Source: Epiperipatus broadwayi
Lineage: Eukaryota; Onychophora; Udeonychophora; Euonychophora; Peripatidae
Reading direction: 5' to 3'
DNA length: 64,000 nucleotides
Assembly (NCBI GenBank): GCA_028023455.1
Contig: JAQFVV010000012.1
Coordinates: forward strand, 15,638,364-15,702,363
The notes beneath the pieces were generated by a model that was not told the DNA's origin, did no database searches, and saw only the letters and a list, made by a program, of their open reading frames with translations. A program made the translations under genes and the position numbers. Shown piece by piece: positions 11,932-24,858 of this stretch; positions within the stretch are counted from its first letter, which is position 1, and each line of letters starts with the position of its first letter.

Positions 11932-12075
11932 TCCATCCACATACGAATATGATAGCGAATATAGTTAAGAATTGACTGAAAATTAATAAAACATTTTATA
12001 ATAAATTATGAGCATTTCTACGCTATAATTTTATCAAACCTGTCTAATTATAGCGTATTTTCGTATGTAAATGGA
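11932..12075. repeat. Small foldback (MITE-like hairpin), about 145 bp
   Basis: CATCCACATACGAATATGATAGCG near the left end faces its inverted relative CGTATTTTCGTATGTAAATGGATG at the right end, leaving a loop of about 80 bases. It is noncoding. It may be a short MITE, but target duplications are not clear. Confidence 0.5.
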
Positions 12076-12279
12076 TGATGCCATTCAAGCGGCCACGATA
12101 GCAAAGTTTTCCCGCTTGACTTATATATAACATTTTTACATTTAAGATAGGTTCGAAACTAGTTCAGACGAGTAGGTTATTAGGTTGATGGTGAAACGGA
12201 AAGGAATTGGGAGGTTTCTGTTTCAATATATGTATTTTACTAATTATATTTATTGTAATGTAATGTAAATACTGTCCAT

Positions 12280-12400
12280 TGGGTGAAGTTGCTGTAGATT
12301 AGTTAGTCATGTGACTGAGTAAAAACATCTTGAAAAGATTCCATTAAGGAATGAAACCCGTGTTGATATATTACTTTTTTTATTATTATTTATAGTGAGT
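12280..12400 (-). repeat. Fragment of the 8.3-kb dispersed repeat, inverted
   Basis: AAAACATCTTGAAAAGATTC followed by CATTAAGGAATGAAA matches the reverse complement of 8320-8400. It is a short remnant about 220 bases upstream of the second TPR exon. Confidence 0.55.
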
Positions 12401-12619
12401 TGTCTGTTTCAATTTTATTTTAAATTGATTATTTTTAATTTTATATATAAAAGGCAGTATTATGGATAAATTTTAACATCAAAATTTGATCATTTTAACA
12501 TCAAAATTTGATAATTTAAATTATTTATTTAGATATTTGTAATATATTAATAAGTTGTAACGTAAAATAATAAAATCTTTACATCAGTAAAAGCATATCT
12601 TATTATTTTATCCTTTCAG

Positions 12620-12812
12620 TTACAATGCTGCTGAATCAGATTGTACTCTTTCATTATCTCTTGATCCCACTTATATAAAAGCTTATCAAAGACGAGCAGT
12701 ATCTAGAATGGAATTGGATAAACTAGAAGAAGCAAAACAAGATCTGAAAGAAGTGTTAAAATTGGAGCCATTAAATAAACAAGCACAAGGTGATTTAAAA
12801 AAAATAGAACAG
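12620..12812 (+). CDS. RPAP3: RPAP3-like TPR protein, exon with second and third TPR motifs
   Basis: A pyrimidine-rich acceptor (TCCTTTCAG) opens the exon and a GTATTT donor closes it in phase 0. The first base completes an Asn codon begun in the exon ending at 2068. The protein then reads YNAAESDCTLSLSLDP, IKAYQRRAVSRMEL and KLEEAKQDLKEVLKLEP, ending near DLKKIEQ. The AESDC, KAY-RR and EAK-D---VL-LEP signatures are those of a carboxylate-clamp TPR domain and fit RPAP3 better than its relatives. Lys and Arg of the clamp (KAY-RR) are present, so EEVD-tail binding is expected from family knowledge. The second RPAP3 TPR block and the C-terminal RUVBL-binding domain are not found in the window. 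The sequence does not show whether this is the full gene or a broken copy. Confidence 0.82.
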
Positions 12813-14584
12813 GTATTTATTGTATCCTTAATATTTTTATTATTATTCATTGTTATTGTAATTATTTACTAGTGATATTATTAATATTTCTTTTACTAAA
12901 TCATGCTACTGTTGCTTTATCATTCCTGATATTATTCTAGCTTTTATAGATTGGAATTTTGTATATAATCAAGAATGTTGTTTTCAGTTTTAATTTTTAT
13001 ATGATTAATGAACAGCAATTGCTATCCCTCCTTCCATATTCATGTTTTCAGTATCCACACTTTCCTTTAATTGTATTTCAAAAAAAATATTGAATACAAA
13101 ATAAGAAAATTAGAAATTAATAAAAAAGAAATTAAAATTTTTTAATTGCACTGAAATTACTATGCTTTGTGATGCAAAATTCAAACAAATAGCTAGTATG
13201 ATCTTTTCCAGTTAAGTAATTTGAATTTTCTTAATTAATATATATATATACTTTTCATCACAAAAAAAAAAAGATACAAAAATAATGTAAGAAGTTTTAT
13301 TTATAGTAAGGCCGCTACATCCACATTATTGCTATCCATTGATTCACTCAATTTAAAAAAAGTTAAAAATTAATGAAAATTTGACATTTTTATTATGTAT
13401 TTTTCTCTCATCTTTTATCGCACCTATGCAAAAAAATGTGCATGTATATATAATGTAAGAGATGGCTTACAACCAACCTTCACACCTGTCACAATTTTTT
13501 TCACAATATTTGAATTCAGACTGAGTGGTAGGCAAATAATTTATCCTACATACCTACTTATATACATATAGTATATACACAAATAAACATACATATAGAC
13601 TGATATGTTTGAGAAATTAATTCTTATTTTTTTTATCAATTGTGAAAAAGCAAACAAATTCATTAGAGACATAAAGTATATATACATATAAACATATATC
13701 TAAACTAATATGTTTGTCTATTTGTAGAAATTAATTGTTTTTCTTTTATTCATTTAATATCATTAACTAAAATATTAATTGACTTATAGAGCGGACATAG
13801 TCAGGGATTAAAATTTATGTGAGGTCAAAATTTTTGCTAAATGATCGAATTTGGAATAATGAAGATTAAATAATAATAATAATAATGTTTTATAATTTGT
13901 TTTTTTTTATTAAGTTGTAACAATGGGTTTTTAGCTAGTGCGAGACAATCTAGCAGTGTTTCTCTTCACTCGTGTTTTAATGGCAGAACAGTCAAGACAT
14001 AAAAATAAAAAGTCTTTTATTTTAAAAGTAATCTAAAGTTTTTGTTTTTAATTTGGATAGAAGAAAACTGGAAAGTTAAACTTTAATTTATAATAAGCAG
14101 GAATGAACTAGTGATTTATTTTATTCTGCAAGATGGAATTCATTATTATAGAAATGATGGAAAAGAAATGTGAAACTACTAAAAATTAACTGTTTTCTTT
14201 AAAAGCTATTTTCATATATATTTAAGCCACATTATAAATAACAGTTTATAATAAAGGAATCATTACAATGTATTCGGGGTAAAAAGCCAATGCTGTAGGA
14301 CCTTCCAAAGCTAGCTTCGATGTCATTATGAAATTTGTGAAATTATGAAATTATAAAATTTCACAATCAAAATGTCTATTTAAACTATGCTGATGTACAG
14401 TAATCTTCTATGGATTTATATACGTTCAGGAGAGATATTTCATATGTGTTTGTTTTAATCAAGGAGCATGAAATACATAAATAGCGACAGAGTTGGTGAC
14501 CAAGAACAGTATACATGGAGATTAGCATTTAAATCTATAAACTCTTAGCAGGAAATAAAATGCTTGTTTTTCTCAAGATAAATA
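12813..14584. other. Intron sequence with simple repeats
   Basis: AT-rich intron with short (TA)n, (CATA)n-like and AAT microsatellites (for example near 13236, 13560-13700 and 13869). No coding segment or element terminus was recognised. Confidence 0.45.
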
Positions 14585-15772
14585 CACCTGGATCTCTTTT
14601 TACGCGGACTTATTTAACACGATTTTGAAGTTACGCGATTCGTGTTTCACCGGAAGTCGACCTCCGATAATGCGCTATTACTTTATATAATAAATTTCGC
14701 GCACTTACATTATATTGAAAGTAATAGCACATTATTGGAATTCTACTTTTATCTTAGTAATTTCAATATTTTCAGTGCTTTATAATAGTAAGATTTTATG
14801 CAATAATGAAATTAAAATCATGATTTCCACATTTTATGTATACACACATTAAATTTTACAAGATTATAATGTAAATTTGTTCAAACATTGTGCGTGTTAA
14901 TTTTGCATTTTAAATCACATTCTGTTTTTGCTTTTTAAAAAAGAACGTAATCAATTATTAATCATTTAGTGTCCACAAGTTTATTTTTAAAAGGTCAGTA
15001 ATAGCAGTGGGCACAATTAAAATCTGATTTTTAATTGTAATCAACAATTTAAAAATTACGGGCGACTTGAAATTAATGTGATGTAAAACGAAATTTGATT
15101 TTTAAACGGAAGTGAAAATTAAAGACAAAAATAAGAATTTAATTTTTAGTTGTTAGTTTTAATTAAATTTTTCCCAGCAGTGGTGAATAAATGTCTTTTT
15201 ATTATCATAAGTCTAAGTTCATAAAGAATTAATAAAATCATCATTGTCGTCAACAGAAAACCATTAACACAACATGAGAGTGAACTTGGCACTAGTTGTA
15301 TTTCCTCTTGTGAGAATAATTGCTGAGATATTCTTGACTTCGTTTAAGGAGAAGCCAAATACATCACATCACATGAGAATCTGATTTTTTACTAGTTTGC
15401 AAACGAACGTGTTTTTGGGCAAATAGCGATAATAATTAAAACGTATATAAAAAAATGTAAATTACTGTACTGTAAATTATGCATAAAAATATATTATTTT
15501 GAATAAAATTAAATATTATAGTTAAAAAAAGTTTGTCTTGTATCAATTTTTTTCAAATTTCAAATTTTTTATTAGTCATATTTTATTTCCTTATTTTTTT
15601 TTTGCGCGAATTTTAAAGTCATTTTACGTTGGTGCTTTGCTTTTACGCGAATTTTGAAAAATCACAGACTGCATCCCCCCTTTTTCAATGTAAGTTACGT
15701 CTATTTTTGCGCGATTTCGTTTGCACGTGTTTTCTGAGGAACCTATCTATCGCGTAAAATGAGACCCAGGTG
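14585..15772. mobile_element. Mariner-like MITE, copy B (inverted relative to copy A)
   Basis: It begins CACCTGGATCTCTTTTTACG and ends GTAAAATGAGACCCAGGTG, and is flanked on both sides by TA (14583-14584 and 15773-15774). This is the target signature of Tc1/mariner elements. It matches copy A (339-1460) in reverse orientation along most of its length and has an extra segment near 15320-15380. No transposase frame is present. The two copies enclose both TPR exons as a long inverted pair. Confidence 0.8.
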
Positions 15773-16440
15773 TATCTTTTTTTTGATTCACGTGATTATT
15801 ATTATTTTTTTTGCTTTTGTTATTGCTATTTGAAAGTTTATATATTGTAATTTCTTTGTATTGTATATTCGAGATTCATTTTTCAAATTCAATCATCTGC
15901 AATTTAAAAGTGGAAGCAGTGGATGGATAAATGTCATATGTTGATGTATTTTAAACAAGGAATCATAGTCAATTAATATATAGTATTTTTTAATAAAAGT
16001 AAATTTACAGATTCCTCTGGAAATTCAACATTGATCCATCAAGGCGACCTCAAGTAAGATTTTTATATATTTAACATTGAGGCTCAAACTTTAGGAAAAA
16101 TAAAACTATTTTGTTTACTAATAAGTTGTAATAATATTTACTTGTAATTTTGTTTTACTTCTGAGTGCAATTAACCCACTGAGTAAATGGTCTTTATCGT
16201 ATCTGTCATTAATTTTTTTACTAGGACTTACACACACTTATAGATGGGAGTGGGGCTATATATATATATATTTTAATAAGAAAAGTAGTTATAAATGTCT
16301 TTACCCTAGCCTAAAAATATCATTCTAATAATTACATTAATGGGATAGTTTTAGAATTAGTGAACTCCCATTTTGCTTTTCTTTTTTTGTTTTATGTATA
16401 TATTTAATGAATTATATAGTATAATTTTGTATATAATATA
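15773..16440. other. AT-rich intron sequence
   Basis: No clear gene. A 43-base segment at 16011-16053 has splice-like borders but a stop in the phase required by the previous exon, so it is not called. The sequence grades into the LTR-family fragment to the right. Confidence 0.4.
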
Positions 16441-16449
16441 ATTCAAATT

Positions 16450-17330
16450 ATTTTGTTTCTGTTGTATGAAGCTATCAAGATGATAGAAAAACCATTCTTG
16501 ATAAACGAATATTTATTTATTTTATTATTTTTTGTTTGTAAATATTTATTATATAAGTTGTTAATAAATGTATTAAGTTGTTTAAACCAGTCTGATCTCT
16601 GTTTGGTCATCGCCATCATCATTGTGCATTCATTCCACTAGATGTTTGATCATCACCATCATTATTGTGCATTTATATCATTAAAAATTTCATCATCACA
16701 TTATGAATTTATACCACTAGAGGTTTGGTGATCATCATCATTATGTATTGCTCTTATAAATAATTGATATCATCATCAGTATTTTTCTATATCTACACTT
16801 ATACGTAGGCATATTTGGTTAATAATTGAGTAAGTCCATCCCTGAAAAGAGCTGACTGCAAGAACTCCCTGAGTTTGAATTCTGTGGTGTAATGGGGCCT
16901 AAAAAGGGAGATGTAATGAATATGCACTGGTCTAAATTACATTGAAATATTTACTAACAACTCTGGTCTAAGTTACATTGAAATATTGTTAGTAAATTAT
17001 AAGTTAGTATATTGAAAGTAGATGTGATTTGGAACTGGGCATTTCATTGTGATATCTTTAGCATCCTATTCGAAGGCCTAGATCTGGCAGTAGTGAGATT
17101 CACTCCTTTTGTTATATGCCATTCGTAATTCAGTAGCATCTGACACACTCAAATGTGCCGTCAAATCATAAATTTAGGATATGACTTGTTGTAGGTTGGT
17201 TGACACATTTCATTCAAATCATCCAACTACTGAGTCGTATTCATGTCGTCGTATGGTGTACCCCGCGATTCTGGTATACCTGGCGCCATCAACTTTGGGG
17301 CAGTGAGTTCCGTTATAATAATTATAATAT
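16450..17330 (+). mobile_element. LTR-retroelement fragment (family C, copy 1)
   Basis: GATAGAAAAACCATTCTTGA, then AATAAATGTATTAAGTTGTT, then the segment around GTCCATCCCTGAA and GAGTTTGAATTCTGTGGTG recur in the same order at 25780-26120. This shows two copies of one element end plus its leader. The order (LTR end, leader, then a decayed gag-like stretch) is typical of a 5' end. A degenerate tandem array lies inside it at 16601-16751. No complete element is present. Confidence 0.5.
16601..16751. repeat. Degenerate tandem repeat, about 44-bp period
   Basis: Roughly four imperfect units with the pattern GTTTGRTCATC-CCATCATYAT, then GTGCATT and CCACTAGA. It sits at the LTR-leader junction of family C copy 1. 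The other copy at 25.9 kb has a single unit. Confidence 0.55.
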
Positions 17331-18068
17331 TATAATAAAAAAATCTCTTAATTTTCAAGTTTTTTTTTTTTAAATTACCTTCATTTTTATTAAAGAGTTG
17401 AAAGTCAAAGCATTAGAAGTATAATTTTTTTGTATTGTTTGGTAATAAAATTGTATTAACTTTATTTGAGTAAAAGAAGATAATAGAGGAAACTTATTGA
17501 AAACCATTTTTTTTAGAAAATGAGCACTACTATAAAACATGTTTTAAAGATGTCTTTGTTTATTGTATAAAATATTTTCTAGAATATTTTTATCATTTTT
17601 ATTTTAAAGTAAATCTTATAGGTGAATGCCAATGTATGTGTGTATATGTTAAAATATATATACATGTAAGTCTTGAATTTTTATTACTTTTGGTATTAGA
17701 GATTCATGAATTCATATCATCCATGGAAAGCCTTGGAAACAAATATGTGTATGCCGCTCAGAATTAATTTTTCTTAAAGAATGCTATTTTAATGAATCGT
17801 AAAATCACAAAAAGAATTTTAAAATGCTTACCTTTTTTTTTTTTAAAAAAAAGGGGAGGGTTGGGGAAGGGGGCATTTAATTTGTTTGTCCATTTACAAG
17901 AAAATGAGAAAGGATAGTCTTTTATTTATTAACAGAAAATATTTTAAAAAATACAATATTAATGTTATTACTTATAGTTTATTTTTTATTTTTAGGGTTG
18001 TTGATGGTCTTATTTCACATGTTTTAAATAAAAATTATAGGTACAGCACATTCAAATTATATATATAT
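17331..18068. other. AT-rich DNA, nothing recognised
   Basis: Homopolymer-rich sequence directly left of the gypsy 5' LTR. The open frame at 17886-18182 runs into the LTR and is low complexity, so I do not treat it as a gene. Confidence 0.45.
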
Positions 18069-18870
18069 TGTAAGGGGACTTACAAACTACCACCCACCTG
18101 CCCTAAGCTACACCATACTAAGCCTAACCAAGCAATTGTTAAACAATTGCTTATTCTTTTCAAACACACGTATATACACTAAACACTGTGATTAGCAAGT
18201 TTTTTTTTATAAAGATAAAGTTTCAAGTTAGACATTAAGAAAATAAATATACCCACATATCTATATAGAATATGACTAACCAAGAGCATTGCAAGTCATC
18301 AACTAACCAACATTATGACGTGAACTTAAATAAAATACACAAGATAATGACCTAATGTCAAGCATATTGCTAAGCAACCAGACTTGGAAACAAAAAAATA
18401 ATCCCAATAAATATGTATTTTAATAACATTACATTGATGTACAATTATGCAATAATAGACAAATACAGCAGAGAAAGTCAACATCTTGACAACCATATTA
18501 TTTTTTCTTAACAAAGCAAGATGGACATATGTGTTTGATTTTGAAAACAAATTTCAATCGCGTAACAATAGACAGCAACTTACTTCATCCGGCAATATAA
18601 ACCAAAACCTGAAATGCCTCCAAGATATGGAAGTAAACCGAATAAATTGAGCTAATTGTTAAAGAAAACTTCAAATTTACATCAAATAATCACAAGAGAA
18701 TAAGTAAATAATTGCTAGCAATCAGCAAGGACAGTTTTTGCGCTATTTTCCTATGCATAAAAACAACTAGAAAAACTACATATACTCATGAGGGTACTGC
18801 AATGTTGTCTGGCTAAAGGACTATGCTGTAGGAGGTGAAACACCAGCTCTTCAATCCCATAGAAGTGTTA
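18069..18870 (+). repeat. 5' LTR of decayed Ty3/gypsy element 1
   Basis: It begins TGTAAGGGGACTTACAAACT and matches the 3' LTR from 24213 through the shared CCAGCTCTTCAA and CCCATAGAA near its end. Compared with the 3' copy it contains an extra block of about 140 bp (around 18270-18405) and another of about 60 bp (around 18770-18830). The divergence shows an old insertion. The exact right end and the primer binding site could not be fixed. Confidence 0.75.
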
Positions 18871-20600
18871 CCAATAATTATTGAATAATTTATCAGTTTC
18901 ACCCATTTCGCGGTTATTTATATATCAGTTCACGGCACTTTCAAGTACATAATCATTTGTTCTTATATACAATTAAAGTATCGACTCATCACCCTTCTGA
19001 CAGGCTGTATATTATACAAAGCAGCATAATTAATCCTTGTTACAATTGGGTATTAAATCCTTGCTTGGAAACGTAATTAAAGATATTTTCTTTAATCTTA
19101 TTTTTAAAATTCTTATATAATAATAACTTTGGCATCTTCTTGACTCAGCCACACTCAGGGACTTGGAGAGTCAAAGAAAAACATAAATAACATTAATTTA
19201 ACTTTTAATTCCCTCCATCGTTCAAGGTGATAATAAAAAAATATTAATGTAAATAATAAATACATTTTACCTGAAATACAACTCTAGACCAGCAACCTTG
19301 ACTTAATAATTAGAAAGAACATATATAGAGATTATATAGGCCAAGACCAAATAATCGTATTTTGTTTAGATTAGTTACAATTATTTATGAATGAATATTA
19401 TAAAATTTTACCAATATTTATTATAAAATTTTACCAGCATCCCTTCGAGCTTTTTTTTTGATTGATGAGCATTTCTATGGTTTGAGATGGGCATACAATG
19501 GGCAATGAGGTGGTTTCCTCTCTTTACATTTTACATTTTTGGAACATTCCAGCCACCATACCAGGAGAAGCTGATGCCAGTCTACTCATGTATTTAGGGC
19601 ATGTATTTTGTGCACTTCAGTATACAGATTCAGTGTAGTGTACTGACAGTTTTTTTCTTTGATCTAGCAAGCTCCAATCTGATAAAACCAATAACTTCAA
19701 GTCACAGTAATTTTAATGCAAATTTCAAAACTTATTACAAAGTTAATAAATTCTGTAATCACTCTCTCGAACGTAAAATATTAATCTTTTCTCTTTTATA
19801 TCTCCTACTTTACCTGAAGTGAGTTTCCAAAATGAATGGTAAATTTTGATTCAGTATGATCCATTCATGCCTACATCCCAATATCGCCAATCTGTTTCCC
19901 TATACATTCTTTCTTATTTCCCTGAACAATGTATTTACTGTGCACAGGATGTATGTGTGAAACTGCCACTATTTTCATACAGCTAGAGGGACACAGCACT
20001 TGTTTTACTTTTCTAAATATCTTCTAACCATTCTCCCATTGTTTATTCCCTTTTAACATTTTTTCTTTCATTAAATTCTTTACTACTATTTCCATTTCTC
20101 AAATATTTTGAGTAATGAAATTTTTTTATTATTTTTATTTCAGATTATTTAACCTGATTAATGACTAAACTAATAATTTTTTCTATCCTGCAATTGCACA
20201 CACACATGCGCTTATTTCTAATGTGTGGGTTTATTTATTAAATAAATCATTTATACACTGGGAGATAGGTTTAAACTGAACGAACATGAAGGAAGCATAT
20301 TTACTGGTAGATATGCACTGCTTCAATACAGGGACAAACATTAAAGCAAAAACAAAAGATCAAACCAAAATCAGTTCCCTCAATAGCCCAGGAAAAAAAC
20401 CTTTGCCAGGGTGAATTAACTACACACCCAAAACCCTGCAGAAACCAAACTGAAATGGTACTTGAGGCCATGTTTCTCACCCCAAAAAGGCAAAAAGGTG
20501 ATGAGGAACACAAACCAAACGATGAACCGAGAAATCATTGATTTGATGTGTTTGTGGGAAGATAAAGCACATAATTTTTGCTTTGCAGAGCTACTCCATT
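18871..20600. other. Interior of gypsy element 1 upstream of pol, no intact gag
   Basis: By position this should hold the leader and gag. I cannot recognise a gag domain or CCHC knuckle in it. Frames are short and broken. Confidence 0.4.
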
Positions 20601-23600
20601 ATAGAGATTTTGTTTGAGGGTTTGCTAGTTAAGGCTTTGTTAGACTCCATCAGCCGGATATCAGTGGTATCAGATAAGTTCTACCTTGAAATTTTCACTA
20701 AGAACCCCAATGTCAAAAAATCCTGCCACTGAAATCGATACAGGTTACCATGGCTAACAATAGAAAAGCTAAACTAGTGCAATAGCAAATATGGGTTGAA
20801 ATGAAAATGCCAAATGTTCCTCTATCATGTTTTCCTCATACTGAATGGACTAATACACGAGGTCATCTTAGGGGCAGACTTCTTACACATGAACCATTGT
20901 ACTGTTGATTTCTCTGATAGAATAGTCAGGATAAATGGTAAGGTCTTGGAGATGACATTGCTCCTGAGATATGACCTACTTGAGATTGACTGTATAGTAT
21001 GTACCATCCCAGAAACACTCATAGATAAGTAAGATTTCAGAATCCAGTATACTTAGGAGCAATGATATGATGAAATTGTGAACAGTTATTGAAGAATTCA
21101 GCCTGATTTTTTCAGACATACCAGGGATAATAGAGGGTTTCCAACAAAGAATGAAACTAGTCCATGACCAATCATTTCAATCCAAATCCTATCTTAATCT
21201 GTATCAGTATCAGGAAGAGATATTCAAGAAGATTAATAAAATGCTGGATTGCGGGATTAGTGTTCTTCACCTTACTGCAACATAGTTGTAACCATGAAGA
21301 AGAATAGGTTGATGAGATTTGTTTAGATGCTTTACAACTAAACAAAATTACAGTTCCTGATAAGAATATCCCCCCACTCATACATGAATTGATCATGAGA
21401 TTTAGAAATAATTGGCAGATTGAACTCCATCCAGAATATCATCAATACACTGCCTTCTGATGCAAGGGTTTTACCTGTCAATTTAATAGAATGTCTTTTG
21501 GATTGATCAGTAGCGGCGCTGGTCTAATAAGGTGCTTGGACAAAACTTTATGTCCTGAGGTCAAACAGATTGCATGTATGTGGGTGACAGGATAATTATA
21601 TCTACCATGATTGAATAGCATCTGCAACACCCAATCCTATTCTTTAAAGAGTGCTACAAAAAGGGGGTAATGGTCAACATCAAGAAGAGCATGTTAATTC
21701 ATGATGAGGTAATCTTTTTAGGTCACATCATTGGTTGCAATGGGATAAGAGCTTATCCAGACAAAATCAACACTATTCAGAACTTTCGAAAACTCAATAT
21801 CAAGAAAAAAACTCATTATTAGGGCTGTGCAACTTCTATAATTGTGTCTACCAAAAGTTCTCTTATCACATGGAACCTTTGTTAAAACTCATCAGAAAGG
21901 ATGAGCAATGGAACTGGACTGAGGAGCAAGATGAGGCATTTTCAAATATTAAAACAGGGTTCTTAGAGCAAACAATGTTAACCTTTCCTGATTTTAATAA
22001 ATCATTTATTGTTTAGACAGACAGTAGTGGTTATGGATTAGGGGTAACTCCCAAATGCAGGAGGTTGGCCAACCTGGTATCCTCTACTTCATCAGCCGGC
22101 TTCTAAAGAGTCCAAAAATAAATCGCACAATTACGAAAAAGAAATCCCTAGTAATCATGTGGGGCTTCCAGAAATTCTGACAAATGCTTCTCGCATCAGA
22201 TGTGATAGTGATCATAGATCACAAAAGCCTTGAATCCCTGAACTATAATTACCTGACTAACACTCATTTAATTATTGCAGGAATTCAACTACACAGCCTA
22301 GTATTGCTAAGGATCTGAGAACAATGGAGCTGATGTATTGAGTCGAAACTCTTGTAGGTCAGAACCGCATTATCTGTCGATAGATAACACCTTCATTACT
22401 AACATCGATCTGAAGATTGATAAAAACCTAGAGAATGATTTAGAAGACCTGCATTAGGAACAGTCAAAAGACCCAGATCTAAATCCAATAATTAAAGCTT
22501 TAAAGGAAAGTTCTGCATATGGAAAAAGTCTTACATTGTACAAGTTAGAAAAATAGGTCTTACTAAATAAAATTAATCGTGATGCTGATGAGTGGAGGAT
22601 AGTAATACCTAAGTCCTTATGAGACCCACTCACTAGATTGTGTCTATGTGGGCATTATGACACCCACAAAACAGGACATACCCTTAACAATTGGTTTTAC
22701 TGGCTAAAGATGTACAAGAACATCTTGAGATTACTCCAAGACTAGTTTGCTTAAGAGCCAAGCCAGTAAACCAGAACTTTATTAACTCTACTAAATCAAT
22801 CATACCAGAAAGACCAAACGATATCCTAATGATTGACTATTATGTGCTATTGCCCCTATTTAACAAACAAAAATATTTGTTAGTCACCTATGATCTCTTT
22901 TCCAAATATGTCACTGCTTACCCAAACCCAAGCCAATATTAAACATACGATCAAGGTCACCCTCCAATTCATAGTTATAGGAAAGCCTAAGACCATTTTA
23001 ACCTATTATGGTACCCCTTTCCTATCCAAAGAATGGAAAAAATAGGTGGACAAATCTTGAATAAAACACATGTTAACTTCCATTAGGAATCCACAGTTAA
23101 ACCCATGTGAACACATCATGTGGGAGCTTGGACATTTGTTTCTGACCTATTTAAAGGGAGAGCATAAAGGGTGAGTAATGTAGACAAAATGTGAGGTCAA
23201 CTACATCAATTGCAGTATAAATGAATCTACTAGATTCATCATGCTCATCTGACTACAATTTAATCAAACCACGCCGTCACTATTTGCAAAATACCAACCT
23301 ATGGCTACTCAAACCAAAATAGATGCAGAAAAAGATAGACTAAAGGCTTGTGAGTTACTCACCAAAATGGCAAGTCACAGGGACCAAAATATTAAAGTTT
23401 TCATACAAATTTACTGTTGGAGATCAAGTTCTAATAAAACTCCATCTCCACACTCAAGTAGATCCCAGGAAAATAAATACCATAAGTTCTATAATACGTA
23501 TGGACCATATACCGTCATTTAGCAAACAGATCCCAACACATTTTTGTTAATCTGGGAAGGAGAGATTTGAGACATGTATAATGCCTGCATTTTAAAACCT

Positions 23601-24150
23601 TTCTTTGGCTGTCCAAATAAGCTATAAAGACCCATCAAATCAATTATGCAGCTAAAGAATGAAAGTACCATCGAGCAATGTATAAAAATGATGTAAATCA
23701 TATCAGAGAAAAGTAAAAACAACAGGTGGTCAAAAAAGAAAAAAATGTACAGGATTAGGGATATTAAGTTTGATGAGGATATTTCCCATCTAATGCTCAA
23801 ATGCAATCACTCAGATACCTTGAGACTAGCCAAGACATGGGAGTCAATCCATTTCAATAAATTTTAAATTTGACTAGACCTTTATGAATCCAGTAAATCT
23901 CGAAAGGCAGCAGGAAGAAGACTAGTAAATCCATATGCCACCTGCAACAGAGGCATATTACCGTTAAGTTTTGACCATAACACCATCAAAGCCACAAAGT
24001 CTAGATCATCCCACAAATGATATAGCTTAGCAATAAGAAAGATGAAAACTATCAAAATCAGCTACAAAGATATTAAGTAATCAAGAAATAGGTTTAGCAA
24101 TCTTTCATCCAATTAAAAACAAAAAGCCTTACATTAAAAACATACCAACA
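20600..24150 (+). pseudogene. Ty3/gypsy pol, decayed (protease-RT-RNase H-integrase)
   Basis: Pieces of a pol polyprotein follow in canonical order. In the protease, ALLDSISRISVVS (near 20630) carries Asp-Ser-Ile where Asp-Ser/Thr-Gly is expected, and EVILGADFLHMN follows at 20856-20895. The reverse transcriptase is at about 21080-21770; its catalytic Tyr-x-Asp-Asp box is lost (MWVTG near 21575). RNase H retains TDSSGYGLG at about 22017. The integrase has a zinc-binding HYDTHKTGH near 22650 and MIDYYVLLP near 22830. Its second catalytic Asp is replaced in LTYYGTPF, and CEHIMWELGHLF keeps the Glu. Stops and frameshifts are frequent, so the element is inactive. The polypurine tract AAGAGAAGGGGAG directly precedes the 3' LTR and confirms the plus orientation. 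Confidence 0.85.
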
Positions 24151-24212
24151 CACTTATGGGTATTAAAATTTGAATGTAAATTAAAATTTTAACCCTGTAA
24201 GAGAAGGGGAGT

Positions 24213-24858
24213 TGTAAGGGGACTTACAAACTACCATCCACCTGTACTAAGCTATACCATACTAAGCCTAAACAAGCAGTTGTTAAACAATTGCTTTGCT
24301 TATGTTTTTTCAAACACACATATATACACTAAACTCTGTGATCAGAAAGTTATATATTTTTTTATAAAGAAAGATAAAGTTTCAATTTAGACACTAAGAA
24401 AATAAATACACCCATATATATATATAGACAATATGACTAACCAAGTTCTCTATAAATATTTATTTTAATAACATTACATTGATGTACAATTATGCAATAA
24501 TAGACAAATATAGCAAGCACAAGAAAGTCAACGTCTATACAACCATATTTTTTTAACAAAGCAAAATGGACGGATTTATGTGATTGATTTTGAGAATAAA
24601 TTTTCAATCGCATAAGAATAAACAGTAACTTACTTCATCTGGTATTATAAACCAAAACCTGAAATACCTCCAAGATATGGAAGTAAATTGAATGAATTGA
24701 GCTATATGTTAAAAAGAAAACTTCAAATTTACATTAAATCATCGCAAGAGAATAAGTAAATAACTGCTAACAATCAGCAAGGACAGTTTTGTTGCACCAT
24801 TTTCCTATGCAATTAAATAGCTATAGGAGGCTGAATGCCAGCTCTTCAAGCCCATAGA
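24213..24858 (+). repeat. 3' LTR of gypsy element 1
   Basis: It begins TGTAAGGGGACTTACAAACT right after the polypurine tract at 24198-24211 and is homologous to the LTR at 18069. Two internal blocks present in the 5' copy are missing. Homology stops near CCCATAGAA, so the right end may be truncated. Confidence 0.75.

Noticed and set aside
16011-16053. Possible third RPAP3 exon (acceptor TTTACAG, donor GTAAGA)
   Set aside because: The preceding exon ends in phase 0. In that phase this segment reads seven codons and then TGA. The only open frame needs a different phase, and its peptide does not resemble the RPAP3 linker.
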